45,352 nt of DNA from positions 1 through 45,352 of the IMG/VR virus record IMGVR_UViG_3300050821_001872; one strand, written 5' to 3'. Shown in pieces: positions 21,438 to 31,124 of this stretch (the stretch's first letter is position 1; every line of letters starts with the position of its first letter). A model generated the notes under the pieces. The model did not search any database. It saw only the letters and a program-made list of their open reading frames with translations, and was not told the origin of the DNA. The translations under genes and the position numbers were made by a program. The stretch is from a virus.

Positions 21438-24293
21438 ATGCCAGTGCCCCAACAGGCTCCATCGAGTGGACTTCCGATCATCACGCGCTTTATCGCGGGA
21501 CTCGTAACGAATCGTAATCCTCTCGATACGCCATTCTCTATTGTCGGATTCAACATCGTTCAGCACCATGATGCACTTTACATGGGCGCGAACATGGAGA
21601 TTAGTCCGCAGAATACGCTCGTCCGTAGACCGGGCTTCAGTACATTCCAAGCCTTATCTGTGGGTCAGACCGCTGAGGATGTCTTCTCCTACACCGATCT
21701 TGAAGGCAATCTGTCACTATTCTATGACTCTGGGAATGCGCTCACGCTCGGATCGACCGTAGTTAAAGCGAATTCAGCCGGTGCAGGGCCGTGGACCGTA
21801 ACTGCAGCAGGTAACTTCCTCTACGCAACCAACGGCGTCGATCAGGTGCGTATCAACAACAACGCACTCACCACACCGCAGCCTTGGGGAGTTAAGCCAT
21901 ACAACCTGCCTCCACAGGTCACATTCACGTCTCTGCAGCAGTATATCGGCATATCTGGCTTCATTCCGCCCTCTGATGTAGTGGCCGGACTCATCGTAGT
22001 CACAGACTCTGCGAACAACCGTATAGTCTCCTACACCATCAATACCGGTACAATTCACTTCAACGTCACCTATACCGGCAACGTAATCAATCCGAATTCT
22101 GCCTATACTGAAGTCACGAATCAGACGCAGACCGGAACTCCACCGAATACCGATACCACTGACGTCATTACGATCACGAATACGTATACGTCGACCGTGA
22201 CTGGAACCGGACTCACGAATGGTGTCGTCAACTACTTCCCCAATACCGGCGTCTCGACAATCGATTTCGACATCGCCTACACAGCACCACTTACTCTATC
22301 TAATTTAGTCTCGACTCTGAATGGCGTGGCATTCACTATCACCACACCGGGTGTGTTTCCGTCGCCGTCTGTCATAGCCTTCCTGAATACTCCGATTAGT
22401 TCGTGGACGCTCGTGGATGGTGAGGTAGCTGCGTCACTCGGCGCATATCCCACCATACCTGCTAAGGCAATTCAGGCTAAGAGTAATCCGACTACATCGA
22501 AATCTATCACTGTTAATTCTGGCCTATATGACGTCACGAATCCTCAGTATTCGCTCGCAATCAATGTAGGATCCGCTCCACGATTTTATCGTTACGTTAG
22601 CCCACTGACTGAAGTCACAGACACTTTCACTGGATCCATTGTACTCACGCTCTGGAATGGTTCGCTACTGACTGAGACTGCAACATTCACTAATGCAACT
22701 CTGCAGCAAGTTGCGACTCAGATCAACACAGTAACCGCTCCGTGGTCACCAAATCAAACCAATGCGTACGTGGTGACTTTGGGTCAGACGCAGTTTCTCC
22801 AGATCGATTCCGGCGTGACGCCTGCCACCTCAACTGCGCAAGATATCGTGTTGTCGCTCGGAACCGTATCAGTTGTTGACAATGCAGACGCGAATTTAGA
22901 TTTCAATTTCGTGCCGCTGTCTACCAATGCGAACGATGTGTTGCCTCAGCAACAGTATCAGTGGGCATTTGCGCTACGGGAAACTGTCTCAGGGGCGCTC
23001 GGCAACATGTCACCCGTCGTTACTCTGGCCCAACAGAACATATCCGGTTTCGCCAATCTTACGATCAATATTCCGCAAGTTCCTGCGAACTACATGGTCG
23101 AAGTATACCGGACGGCTGATGGCGGATCCACACTTCTATTCCTTGGCTACGCAGTCTGGAACCTGACCTCACTCGTATACACATTCATCGATATCTTCCC
23201 TGACTCATTCCTAAACGCTCAATTGGTTGGGCCTATTGCGGAAGCCAACGATCCACCGCCAGTTGGTCTATCCGGTGTTGTAAGTCATCAACAGCGATTG
23301 TGGGGATTCGTACTTGATAAGGTTTATTATGCTGGTGGACCTGATACGGTTAATGGTGACGGGAATCAAGCGTGGCCACCTGCCAACTTCTTCCAAGTGC
23401 CGGGAAACGTAGTCAAACTTGAACCCACCGACTTTGGCCTCGTAGTCGTACTCAAGAATGATCTCCACATCATACTCGGTGTCGATACCTCATCGTTCTA
23501 TGCTAAACGTTGGCTAGTTGGTTATGGTGCAATCAATCGTAATGCATCATGGGTCGACGCTGACACCCTCTACATCTATACCACTAAGCAGCAATTGTTC
23601 GCGCTCGGTCGAACTGAGGAGCAGGAGATTGGCTTCCCTATCGCCGACCAACTGCAGGGAGCATTTCCTGCTTCCGTCTCCAATCTAACCTATCACCGCA
23701 ATACGTCGCTGGATGAAGCACTCTATATATCGGACGGAAATATCAACATATTCCGTTATGATAAGCGCACCAAAAGTTGGGCCACTAAAGCGCGTCCGTT
23801 AATGGGTGCAGGTCGCGTCAAGTCCATAGAATCTGCTATCGGCGTTCAATCTCTACTAAACGGTGTCGGTCAAAATTGGTTTGTTCGTAACTTATCCATA
23901 TTTACCGATAATGGCGTGGCATATCCTTGTACGGCTACTGTCGGCATACTTCAGGTTGCGACACCCGGTCGATGGATTACACTCGACAACATTGGCATTC
24001 AAACGTGGGCGCACGGAGGCTCACTTCCATCTATCTCACTACTCAATAATGAAATCACTGGCACATTCATATCGTTATTCAATCCTGTTCCTGATCCTCC
24101 TGATCTCTATGGGATTGGACCAAATATCCAATTTGGCCCTCAGACTTTGCTTCAGTATCGATGGTATCTCAAGTCGTCTCAAGTCCCGTTACCTATGAAG
24201 ATGAATACGATCCAAATGACGATGGCCTTTCCTGCCGAAGCCTTCAAAGCTGAAGTCCTTGGCATAGCATTCAACGAGCAATCGAGGTACTAG
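21438..24293 (+). CDS. Large tail protein (tubular/stabilisation-like)
   Basis: The product has 951 residues. The N-terminus (FIAGLVTNRNPLDTPFSIVG, MGANMEISPQNTLVRRPGFS) and the repeated beta-strand blocks with FSYTDLEGNLSLFYDSG resemble the long nozzle or tail-stabilisation proteins of podoviruses that start with a genome-end NP-x-TPF motif and read RRPGF. The middle is Thr/Asn-rich beta structure; the C-terminal third has LWGFVLDKVYYAGGPDTVNG. It follows the adaptor, as expected for the tail tube. Confidence 0.75.
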   Translation: MPVPQQAPSSGLPIITRFIAGLVTNRNPLDTPFSIVGFNIVQHHDALYMGANMEISPQNTLVRRPGFSTFQALSVGQTAEDVFSYTDLEGNLSLFYDSGNALTLGSTVVKANSAGAGPWTVTAAGNFLYATNGVDQVRINNNALTTPQPWGVKPYNLPPQVTFTSLQQYIGISGFIPPSDVVAGLIVVTDSANNRIVSYTINTGTIHFNVTYTGNVINPNSAYTEVTNQTQTGTPPNTDTTDVITITNTYTSTVTGTGLTNGVVNYFPNTGVSTIDFDIAYTAPLTLSNLVSTLNGVAFTITTPGVFPSPSVIAFLNTPISSWTLVDGEVAASLGAYPTIPAKAIQAKSNPTTSKSITVNSGLYDVTNPQYSLAINVGSAPRFYRYVSPLTEVTDTFTGSIVLTLWNGSLLTETATFTNATLQQVATQINTVTAPWSPNQTNAYVVTLGQTQFLQIDSGVTPATSTAQDIVLSLGTVSVVDNADANLDFNFVPLSTNANDVLPQQQYQWAFALRETVSGALGNMSPVVTLAQQNISGFANLTINIPQVPANYMVEVYRTADGGSTLLFLGYAVWNLTSLVYTFIDIFPDSFLNAQLVGPIAEANDPPPVGLSGVVSHQQRLWGFVLDKVYYAGGPDTVNGDGNQAWPPANFFQVPGNVVKLEPTDFGLVVVLKNDLHIILGVDTSSFYAKRWLVGYGAINRNASWVDADTLYIYTTKQQLFALGRTEEQEIGFPIADQLQGAFPASVSNLTYHRNTSLDEALYISDGNINIFRYDKRTKSWATKARPLMGAGRVKSIESAIGVQSLLNGVGQNWFVRNLSIFTDNGVAYPCTATVGILQVATPGRWITLDNIGIQTWAHGGSLPSISLLNNEITGTFISLFNPVPDPPDLYGIGPNIQFGPQTLLQYRWYLKSSQVPLPMKMNTIQMTMAFPAEAFKAEVLGIAFNEQSRY

Positions 24294-24294
24294 G

Positions 24295-24729
24295 ATGATT
24301 CCGACCCGTCCTACTCAAAGGGAGCCAATCGAAACTTGGCACAGCAATCCTCGACTCGTTTCTGGGCGTGCGAATAAGCAACAGGGAGTCACCACACTAG
24401 TCACGGCACAGCAGGGCATTCCCCAACCTGTGACCAACCTTAGTGGCTCCAAGTCGACTCAATCGATTAACGGACAGTCTTGGATACGCGTCAACCTGAC
24501 ACATGCGCTTAATCCAGATGACCAGACCTTTTCGCACGCTCAGGTGTGGGCTAAAAACTATCTCGGTAATCCCAACTTCCAATTGATGTCAGGATCCGAA
24601 ACTTCACCCCACACCCTTCTACTTCCGCCTACAGGAGACAATGTTACATTCGCAATACGTTCCATTGGTCGAGATGGCTCACTCTCACCTCTCGATCAGA
24701 GTCCCACTCACACCCTTCAATTGAGCTAA
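24295..24729 (+). CDS. Fibronectin-III-like tail accessory protein
   Basis: The product has 144 residues. Residues 40-140 show the strand pattern of an FN3-like domain (SWIRVNLTHALNPDDQTFSH; VTFAIRSIGRDGSLSP.D). Start ATG 24295 lies one base after the previous stop. Such domains mediate protein or sugar contacts on virion surfaces. The assignment is by pattern only. Confidence 0.55.
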   Translation: MIPTRPTQREPIETWHSNPRLVSGRANKQQGVTTLVTAQQGIPQPVTNLSGSKSTQSINGQSWIRVNLTHALNPDDQTFSHAQVWAKNYLGNPNFQLMSGSETSPHTLLLPPTGDNVTFAIRSIGRDGSLSPLDQSPTHTLQLS

Positions 24730-24737
24730 GGAATCTA

Positions 24738-25142
24738 ATGCCAACCAAGCATGTTTGGGTAAGACGCCTAGAACAGAAAGACATTCCGCAACTGAGTCAG
24801 TGGCTTCTCGACACACCTGACAACCACTACGACAAAGAGATCTTCTTCTATCCGCAAACGATCACACTCGTAGCCCATAAAGATCGTAACCTCGTATTTA
24901 TGCCGCTCCAACTCACAATTACACTGGAGTCGCTCGCTGTCAATCCTGAGAATACGAATACTGAGACGTCACTGAGTATGGCCGAACTGATGCGGACCGC
25001 AGTCTATGAAGCCAATCTACGCGGCGTAAAAGAAATATACTTTGTCGGCACGAACGCAGACACCATTAAGTTCGCGGAACATAGAAACTTTGAGAAGATC
25101 GAGCACCCGGTCTTTAGGATCAAACTAGATGAACTACCTTAA
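24738..25142 (+). CDS. GNAT-like acetyltransferase fold protein
   Basis: The product has 134 residues: VWVRRLEQKDIPQLSQWLLD start, a central TITLVAHKDRNLVFMPLQLT and LESLAVNPEN, then AELMRTAVYEANLRGVKEIY, FVGTNADTIKFAEHRNFEKI. This is the order of a GNAT fold. The Q/RxxGxG acetyl-CoA loop is not evident, so activity is doubtful. GNAT-like proteins also occur among tail-module genes of T7-like phages. The stop overlaps the next start by 14 bases. Confidence 0.6.
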   Translation: MPTKHVWVRRLEQKDIPQLSQWLLDTPDNHYDKEIFFYPQTITLVAHKDRNLVFMPLQLTITLESLAVNPENTNTETSLSMAELMRTAVYEANLRGVKEIYFVGTNADTIKFAEHRNFEKIEHPVFRIKLDELP

Positions 25143-25950
25143 AACTGTCGGCCCACTCTTCTACTTCAAAGCTTCTGAACAGCAGAAGGAAGCCGCTGAC
25201 CAAAATCAAGCCTTCACCACTCAGCTTCAGGGCATGTTCACGAATCAATTCCAGAACGCTCAGAACATCCAAGGTGCGCTCAATGCTCAACTCCAGTCCA
25301 TCACGAATCAAGGTTTGGCGGGAAGGGGGCTTATTAACGGTGAAGAGGCGGCTCTTCGAACCAACTCAACCGAAAATCAGGCTCAGGCTAATGTCCAAGG
25401 TCAGCGCGCCCTTCAAGCACGTGTGGCTCAAACTCCGCTCACTGGTGGTGCGCTCGGGCAAATTGTCGGTCAACAGACTGCCAACAACGCAGCCCAGAAT
25501 GCCGCAGCCCAACGCAATATCACTCTCCTCAACGCCAATCTCGCTCGACAGAATGTGGGACAGGGACTTAGTGGACTTACAAGTCTATCTGGTCAAGAGG
25601 CAGGACTCGCAGGTTCTGTTGGAGGAATGGCTGTTAACAACGCGTCGAACTCTTACAACGAAGTAACTCAGGCTCACCAGCCTTCCAACTTCTGGGGCAA
25701 TCTCGCTGGCGGTGTCGTAGGTGGCGCACTCAATATGGTCGCACCGGGCATAGGCTCATCCATTGGCTCCTCTATCTCAAATGGCATCAATGGACCGGCC
25801 AATGTACCAACCGGATCTGCCTCCATGCCGACCTCTTACTCAGGTCCATCTGGTGGAGGTTCACTCGGACTCGCTGGTGACTTAGGCTTCGGAACTGGTA
25901 TGGCTGCAGTCAATGGGCCGTCGCAGGAAGACTACGAAGGTGATGAGTAA
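25129..25950 (+). CDS. Internal virion / ejection-type protein, Gln-Ala-Asn rich
   Basis: The product has 273 residues. A short hydrophobic start (YLKTVGPLFYFKASEQQ) leads into a long Gln/Ala/Asn helix region (QNQAFTTQLQGMFTNQFQNA) and a Gly-rich, hydrophobic C-terminus (LAGGVVGGALNMVAPGIGSS). This composition resembles ejection proteins that leave the capsid and form a channel through the envelope. It heads a run of four such genes. Confidence 0.6.
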   Translation: MNYLKTVGPLFYFKASEQQKEAADQNQAFTTQLQGMFTNQFQNAQNIQGALNAQLQSITNQGLAGRGLINGEEAALRTNSTENQAQANVQGQRALQARVAQTPLTGGALGQIVGQQTANNAAQNAAAQRNITLLNANLARQNVGQGLSGLTSLSGQEAGLAGSVGGMAVNNASNSYNEVTQAHQPSNFWGNLAGGVVGGALNMVAPGIGSSIGSSISNGINGPANVPTGSASMPTSYSGPSGGGSLGLAGDLGFGTGMAAVNGPSQEDYEGDE

Positions 25951-26333
25951 TGCTAACTCGACTTGAGGCTCTAGCTGATGCCATATCCTACTACAACCAA
26001 GCGCACGAACCCACGTCGCCTGCATATCGAAATCGAAATCCCGGCAACTTGCGTGCTTTCTCCCTCCGCCACGTACATGATGAAGACGGACATCGAATCT
26101 TTAATTCGATACTTGACGGCTATCAAGCGTTGCTCTACGACATTAAAATTAAAGCTTCGGGCAATAGTCACTCAAAGCTAAAGAAACTCGATCCTACCCT
26201 AAACGACCTGATGCGTACCTATGGTCACTCTGGGGTTAAGGTTGGCGACTATATTGCCAAACGAATCAGAAAGGCACTCGGAGACGAAACCATCACCGGA
26301 GATACTCTCCTTTCGTTCTTCATGGTCATCTAA
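25950..26333 (+). CDS. Virion lysozyme-like protein (NPGNL motif)
   Basis: The product has 127 residues. YRNRNPGNLRAFSLRHVHDE, then DGHRIFNSILDGYQALLYDI is the pattern of the small 'NNPGN' lysozyme-like domain found in phage structural proteins, followed by a mobile helical end (YIAKRIRKALGDETITG). It sits between ejection proteins, so it may cut peptidoglycan locally during DNA entry. Catalytic residues cannot be assigned firmly. Both ends overlap neighbours by one base. Confidence 0.65.
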   Translation: MLTRLEALADAISYYNQAHEPTSPAYRNRNPGNLRAFSLRHVHDEDGHRIFNSILDGYQALLYDIKIKASGNSHSKLKKLDPTLNDLMRTYGHSGVKVGDYIAKRIRKALGDETITGDTLLSFFMVI

Positions 26334-27886
26334 TGCCAGATCCTCAAAACGTAGTATCGCCTGACGCCAACTCGACCGCACCCTCACCTGCTCCCGTTTC
26401 CACCAACCTAACCGGCGCAGGTGTCGATCAACCTATCCAGCCATCCTTCACCTCGATGCTGCAGCAGCAACTCGCTCAACCGCAGGCTGCTCCGCCTCAA
26501 GCGCCCTCGCCTGTCGTTCCGCCACAGAACTCACTACTCTCCAATCTCCTACGCGGAGCTATTGCAGGTGCGGCTGGTGGACTCAAGGGCGGACTCGAAG
26601 ACGTAGCCGCTGCCGGTCAACGTCCGACTCGTGGTATGGGTATGGCTTACGGCGAACAGAACGCAGCCGATCTACAAGCTAAGGAGCAACAGAAACAGCA
26701 GCAAGCTCAGCAGCAACAGCAGCAGGCTTTCGAGAACGCCAAATCAACCTATGAGATGAATGCGCAGCAGCAACGTGATCGCGCCCTCAACCTGCAATCA
26801 CTCATGGGTGCCTACCACATGGCTCAGGAGATGGACGCCGCTCCCATTGAACGCCAGCAGGAATATCAGAAGGGTCAGCAGGAACTTCTCCACCAATACG
26901 CAGATGTGCAACAACTGACTCCCTACGGAACCTTCCAAGGTCTGCCTGCGGTCATGCAGTGGATGCAGCAACACCCAACCACTCCCGTACAACAGGTCCA
27001 CATCACCGACCCTCAAGGTCGCGATCAAATCACATTGTTCCCTATGTCCCAAGCAATGGTATCCTCAGAAGACGCCAACGCTCAGATGAAGGCCATCGGA
27101 TCAGACTTCAAATATCCGCCCGGGACTCAGGTTCGCGCCGATCAACTTCATAACAATCTCGGTCAGCAGCAACTCGAAGTATCGAAGCAAATAGGCGAAG
27201 AACGCATGCAACGACTTCGCAATCAAGAGGAAGATCGTCGTCAAGCTGCGACCTTCGGCCACGAAGAAGCGATGGAGAAGCAGCGTGAAGACTTCCAAAC
27301 CCAACTAGCTCTCGGCAAACCGCCAGCCTTCCTCAACGCCATCAAACCCATCGATACCGAATATCGTAAGGGCTTCACAGATGCAGGCAACCAAATTACT
27401 AAGGTCGACGCAGCCAAGCAACTAGTTAACGGCAATCAGGCCGGTCAAGGTCTGTCTGCGGCCAAAGTCCTCACCGCTACAGTCTCCGGTCAAGGCTCAG
27501 GCGTACGTATCACAATGCCTGAACTCCAGATGTTCATGCAAGCACGCGGCATCAAAGAAGACGCACAAGCGTGGCTCAATCACATAACCGGCAACTCTGA
27601 ATATGCTGACTCGCAGCGTCAACAGATCTCCCAAGTCCTAGACGACGTCAAATCTCGCCTCATGCAGAAACAAGCAGTCTACAACGACGGCCTAAACAAA
27701 CTGCATGCTGCAGGCAACTACAAAGACGCCACAGACGTCGACAAGAACCAGCGCCAAACCATAGTCGATATGGAATCAGGAAAGATCCCGCTCGCAGGTC
27801 AACCACAGTATCAAACCAGTCCGTCAACCGGCAGAACGCGCATGTCGACTGATGGAGGCAAAACGTGGACCGAAGTGACTAAATAA
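26333..27886 (+). CDS. Large Gln-rich internal virion protein
   Basis: The product has 517 residues. A Pro/Ala-rich N-terminus (residues 1-70) and a Gly-rich hydrophobic segment (LLRGAIAGAAGGLKGGLEDV) precede a Gln-rich coiled coil (EQQKQQQAQQQQQQAFENAK) and a long helical C-terminus. Length, composition and location between ejection-type genes point to an internal core or ejection protein. No enzymatic motif seen. Confidence 0.6.
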   Translation: MPDPQNVVSPDANSTAPSPAPVSTNLTGAGVDQPIQPSFTSMLQQQLAQPQAAPPQAPSPVVPPQNSLLSNLLRGAIAGAAGGLKGGLEDVAAAGQRPTRGMGMAYGEQNAADLQAKEQQKQQQAQQQQQQAFENAKSTYEMNAQQQRDRALNLQSLMGAYHMAQEMDAAPIERQQEYQKGQQELLHQYADVQQLTPYGTFQGLPAVMQWMQQHPTTPVQQVHITDPQGRDQITLFPMSQAMVSSEDANAQMKAIGSDFKYPPGTQVRADQLHNNLGQQQLEVSKQIGEERMQRLRNQEEDRRQAATFGHEEAMEKQREDFQTQLALGKPPAFLNAIKPIDTEYRKGFTDAGNQITKVDAAKQLVNGNQAGQGLSAAKVLTATVSGQGSGVRITMPELQMFMQARGIKEDAQAWLNHITGNSEYADSQRQQISQVLDDVKSRLMQKQAVYNDGLNKLHAAGNYKDATDVDKNQRQTIVDMESGKIPLAGQPQYQTSPSTGRTRMSTDGGKTWTEVTK

Positions 27887-29772
27887 TGCCAGACCCTCAG
27901 AGTAATCCTCAAGCCGCACCTCAATCCGATCCCGGCGATTGGACGCCAGTATCTAGTCCGAACCAGCCGACCGCAACTATCCCGCAGGGTTCTAGCAGTC
28001 AACCTACGGGTGATCCCGGTGACTGGCAAGCAATCAAGCCGGGTACACCTGAGCACCAATCGCTGCTCTCTAGACTCGGATCTGGCGCATTCAACCTCGC
28101 TGAAGACGTTGCATATCCGCTCATTGGTGCAGCAGGCGGTGCCGCTCTCGGTCTGGCTGCAGGTGCGCCAACTGGTCCCGGTGCAATCGCATCTACTATC
28201 GGTGGAGGTGTGCTTGGCGGAATGGCAGGCAATGAACTCAAGCGTGCCGTGCGTGAGAACACTGGTCGCGGCGACCTGAACTCAACCGGCGCTGCTCACG
28301 TAGCCGATACACTCTCAGCGGGTGCAGGCGGCGCTGCTCAGGAAGCGTCTGCAGCCTACAAAGCATCTGGTACAATTGGCAAGATCCTGCCGCAAGTAGT
28401 CGAGGATGCTAAGGAACTCGGCATCAACATGACGCCCGGTTCCACTGGCGGCAAACTTCTATCGTGGATCGAGTCCCATGTCCGCTCGAATCCGCTCTCG
28501 TCCTCTATGGTCAATCAGGGCATCGATAAGACTACGAATACCTCGGTCCTGAATGCAGGTAAGCAACTGGCCGACAATATCGCCCAAGTCTCACTCACTA
28601 AGGATCCTCAAGCACTCGGCAACGCCATCCAATCTGCAGGTGCATCCGTGCAGAAAAATGCTGGCGTGCTCTATGATCAGGCTCTAGATACCATCGAGAA
28701 AGCTGGCGGATCCAATGTACCGATCCAACTTCAGCCGCAAGTATCTGCCACTGCGCAGAAACTCTTAGGCGACATTCAATCCAATCGCGGCGACTTTGCG
28801 GACGTCTTCAAGACGCAGCAGGATCGCCAACTCGCCATTGACACGCTCTCGAAGTTTGCCAATCCGAATGTCCCGACCGGGCGCACGCTTCTAGGTGCAA
28901 ACATTACACGTCCCGCCGTTCTACCTTGGCAGGGTGCGCGCGAAATAGTCTCCGATCTAGGCGCACTCACACGCAGCGGCGATACCACACTTGGTAAGGG
29001 CGCGCTCACTCAACTTAAGACTGCACTCCAAGACTCCATGCAGACGTCACTCGATGCTGCTAAACCGGGACTCGGCACAATGTTCCGTAACGCATCTCAG
29101 AACTACGCCAAGGTTCAGGACACTATGTCCAACCAAGTAGTCGAACACTTGATGGACAATCAGTCGCCCGAAAACGCCGCTAAGTACCTACTCTCGAACG
29201 GCTCCTCGATCTCGAACACTCAGGCACTTAAAGCAGCCATTGGTAGTCGAGGTGCGCCCCTAGTTCAAGGCTCCGTATTACGTGAACTCCTCGACACATC
29301 AACCAACTTCTCCAACAACACGCTGAAACCGCAGACACTCTTGGAGAAGTGGAACGGACTTGGAGAAGCCGCACAGAAGGCGTTATTCCCAGATCCTCAG
29401 CACCTAGCCAACGTTCAGAAGTACATGAATGTAGTCGACCGCTTCGCGCAACCGATTGCAGATCAGACTGCAGCCACTAACACATCTACTGCAGCCAAAG
29501 TTTCGATGCACACCATCCCCATGCTAATCGCCGCATCACAAGCGGCGAATCATCCGGTAATCGCCGCAAGCACAATGGGCATAGTATTTGCGCCACAGGT
29601 AGTAGCCAAGCTACTAGCAAACGCACAAGGCGCACAAGCATTAGCTAAAGCGGCCACATCACCAGCAGGATCTTACGCGCAGAAAGTAGCCATCCAGTCT
29701 GCTATGCAACTCGCGCACTACTACTCAAAACGCTCTGACAACCCCCAATCAGGCTCAGGAGCAACACAATGA
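27886..29772 (+). CDS. Large internal virion / ejection protein with glycine-zipper segment
   Basis: The product has 628 residues. After a Pro/Gln-rich start, residues 75-125 (YPLIGAAGGAALGLAAGAPT ... IGGGVLGGMAGNELKRAVRE) form a glycine-zipper stretch that could insert in membranes; the rest is helical, with a hydrophobic patch near the end (MLIAASQAANHPVIAASTMG). The last ejection-type gene of the block, it is likely part of the DNA-ejection channel. Inference from composition and order. Confidence 0.6.
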   Translation: MPDPQSNPQAAPQSDPGDWTPVSSPNQPTATIPQGSSSQPTGDPGDWQAIKPGTPEHQSLLSRLGSGAFNLAEDVAYPLIGAAGGAALGLAAGAPTGPGAIASTIGGGVLGGMAGNELKRAVRENTGRGDLNSTGAAHVADTLSAGAGGAAQEASAAYKASGTIGKILPQVVEDAKELGINMTPGSTGGKLLSWIESHVRSNPLSSSMVNQGIDKTTNTSVLNAGKQLADNIAQVSLTKDPQALGNAIQSAGASVQKNAGVLYDQALDTIEKAGGSNVPIQLQPQVSATAQKLLGDIQSNRGDFADVFKTQQDRQLAIDTLSKFANPNVPTGRTLLGANITRPAVLPWQGAREIVSDLGALTRSGDTTLGKGALTQLKTALQDSMQTSLDAAKPGLGTMFRNASQNYAKVQDTMSNQVVEHLMDNQSPENAAKYLLSNGSSISNTQALKAAIGSRGAPLVQGSVLRELLDTSTNFSNNTLKPQTLLEKWNGLGEAAQKALFPDPQHLANVQKYMNVVDRFAQPIADQTAATNTSTAAKVSMHTIPMLIAASQAANHPVIAASTMGIVFAPQVVAKLLANAQGAQALAKAATSPAGSYAQKVAIQSAMQLAHYYSKRSDNPQSGSGATQ

Positions 29773-30029
29773 TTCAATCGAATGAAGCTCTCGAACTATT
29801 GAAGCGGATCGACGCACGTCAAGATAAGCTCATCACACTCTTAATCGGTGACCTCGATAAAGAAAATCCACGCGCACGTCTCCCTGTACTCGAAGCCTCT
29901 GTCGATAAACATGATGCTCGCATAGACAACCTAGAAGACGCGAAAACGAAAATCATAACATTCTCCACCATCGCATCATTTGTCATCATGGCTCTCGGTC
30001 GCTTCCTGTGGCCCTCCAGCGGACATTGA
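29769..30029 (+). CDS. Holin-like protein (XhlA type)
   Basis: The product has 86 residues. A coiled coil (RIDARQDKLITLLIGDLDKE; VDKHDARIDNLEDAKTKII) precedes a single C-terminal hydrophobic segment (TFSTIASFVIMALGRFLW). This layout matches the XhlA-like family of membrane-associated lysis proteins. The start overlaps the upstream stop by four bases (ATGA), and the endolysin gene follows. The TGA stop lies in the boundary element at 30026. Confidence 0.65.
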   Translation: MIQSNEALELLKRIDARQDKLITLLIGDLDKENPRARLPVLEASVDKHDARIDNLEDAKTKIITFSTIASFVIMALGRFLWPSSGH

Positions 30030-30052
30030 TCTTAGGAACCCATTCGGGATAG
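30026..30052 (+). repeat. Dispersed boundary element after the tail/ejection block
   Basis: TTGA-TCTTAG-GAACCC-ATTC-GGGATAG. The TGA stop (30027-30029) forms part of TTGA. GAACCC faces the holin-like gene, GGGATAG the endolysin gene 14 bases on. Partner: 21406. Confidence 0.88.
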
Positions 30053-30066
30053 TTGGGACTCATCAC

Positions 30067-30612
30067 ATGGCAAACTTTGAACTCGCACTTGCAGATCTAC
30101 TGAAGGACGAAGGCGGATTCTCAAACAATCCGCATGATACAGGGGGCGAGACGGTCTTTGGCATTAGTCGCGTCTTTAACCCTGTATGGCTCGGCTGGAT
30201 CGAAGTAGATCGTCTGCGTAAGATCCACTCCAACTTGGTCGACTTGAACGCGGCACTCGCTCAATCCAGCTACGTTATGACTGCAGTCGGCAACTTCTAT
30301 CGCTCGATCTATTGGAACTTCGACGTCATCAAGGACCAGAACGTAGCGAATCGCATGCTCTCGATGGAAGTCAACTTTGGGAAGGGTACGGCTGTCCGCA
30401 TCATACAGCAGGCTCTCATACGCCTCGGGGCCAACATCCACCTAGACGGATCGCTTGGACCATCCACACTTCTAGCACTCGAATCAGTAAACGACAATGA
30501 CCTTATACATGGACTTCGAGCATATTCCGCTCTCTATCGTCTGCATAAGGTCATCAAAGATCCAGATCAAATTGTATTCGCTGAAGGCTGGCTCTGGCGC
30601 GACACCGCTTAA
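30067..30612 (+). CDS. Endolysin, glycoside hydrolase family 108 with peptidoglycan-binding region
   Basis: The product has 181 residues. DLLKDEGGFSNNPHDTGGET, then VFGISR at residues 9-34 holds the E-GG-N-D-GG signature of GH108 lysozymes; the Glu of DEGG is the expected catalytic residue. The C-terminal half (ANRMLSMEVNFGKGTAVRII; LDGSLGPSTLLALE) is the associated peptidoglycan-binding-3-type domain. No signal peptide, so release would use the holin-like protein just upstream. ATG 30067 is chosen over an upstream non-ATG start that would overlap the holin-like gene. Confidence 0.85.
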   Translation: MANFELALADLLKDEGGFSNNPHDTGGETVFGISRVFNPVWLGWIEVDRLRKIHSNLVDLNAALAQSSYVMTAVGNFYRSIYWNFDVIKDQNVANRMLSMEVNFGKGTAVRIIQQALIRLGANIHLDGSLGPSTLLALESVNDNDLIHGLRAYSALYRLHKVIKDPDQIVFAEGWLWRDTA

Positions 30613-30785
30613 CGAATCACTACCACATCAATTTCAATTACTCCCTCTTTAGTGTATTTATCGATTGATTCGATATCAACCCGTAGATCACCTTCAATGG
30701 GCTCCCCGAAGTATTCGTCCGTAAGATAAACTCGTAGCTCGCCGTTAAATTCCTCTAGTTTTGTTATCAACTCATTGACGGTCAT
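30609..30785 (-). CDS. Small acidic hypothetical protein
   Basis: The product has 58 residues: MTVNELITKLEEFNGELRVY, then LTDEYFGEPIEGDLRVDIES and IEIDVVVIR. The pattern (helix, strand, loop, strand) is that of small phage proteins with the N.LI..L.....P..V opening. The ATG overlaps the upstream stop as ATGA; the 3' end overlaps the endolysin stop by four bases on the opposite strand, so the two big units meet here with no spacer. Confidence 0.65.
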   Translation of the reverse strand: MTVNELITKLEEFNGELRVYLTDEYFGEPIEGDLRVDIESIDKYTKEGVIEIDVVVIR

Positions 30786-31123
30786 TTCTTCACCACCAAT
30801 ACTTTCAGATTCCCTATAGCGACTGTCTTCGCACTCGACGCTGGTTCGAGCACACCGACAAACACCGTCACATTGGCCGGACCTGAATTCAATGAATTGA
30901 CAGTCAACGGTCCCGTATATACTGAACTCGTAGTGGTCGGTGTCGTACCATCCAGCGTATAGTAGATCGTGATAGCCGGTAAAGGTGTCGGACCCTTCTG
31001 TACCAGCGTGACAGTCTGAATGGCTGACGTAGGTTGGAACGTTTGACCATCCGCACGCGAACAGATATAAATCAACGTAAGCACCACCACAACAAAGAAC
31101 AAAACTGCTGCAAGCTTCGACAT
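30782..31123 (-). CDS. Membrane-anchored protein with a chitobiase C-terminal-like domain
   Basis: The product has 113 residues from ATG 31123 (MSKLAAVLFFVVVVLTLIYI), an N-terminal anchor or uncleaved signal. Residues 40-100 contain ITIYYTLDGTTPTTTSSVYT, then GPLTVN, the hallmark of the chitobiase/beta-hexosaminidase C-terminal Ig-like domain. Such modules bind surfaces or sugars. GGGAG is the ribosome site. It lies beside the sigma-factor gene and next to lysis genes. The role is unknown. Confidence 0.65.
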   Translation of the reverse strand: MSKLAAVLFFVVVVLTLIYICSRADGQTFQPTSAIQTVTLVQKGPTPLPAITIYYTLDGTTPTTTSSVYTGPLTVNSLNSGPANVTVFVGVLEPASSAKTVAIGNLKVLVVKK

Positions 31124-31124
31124 A

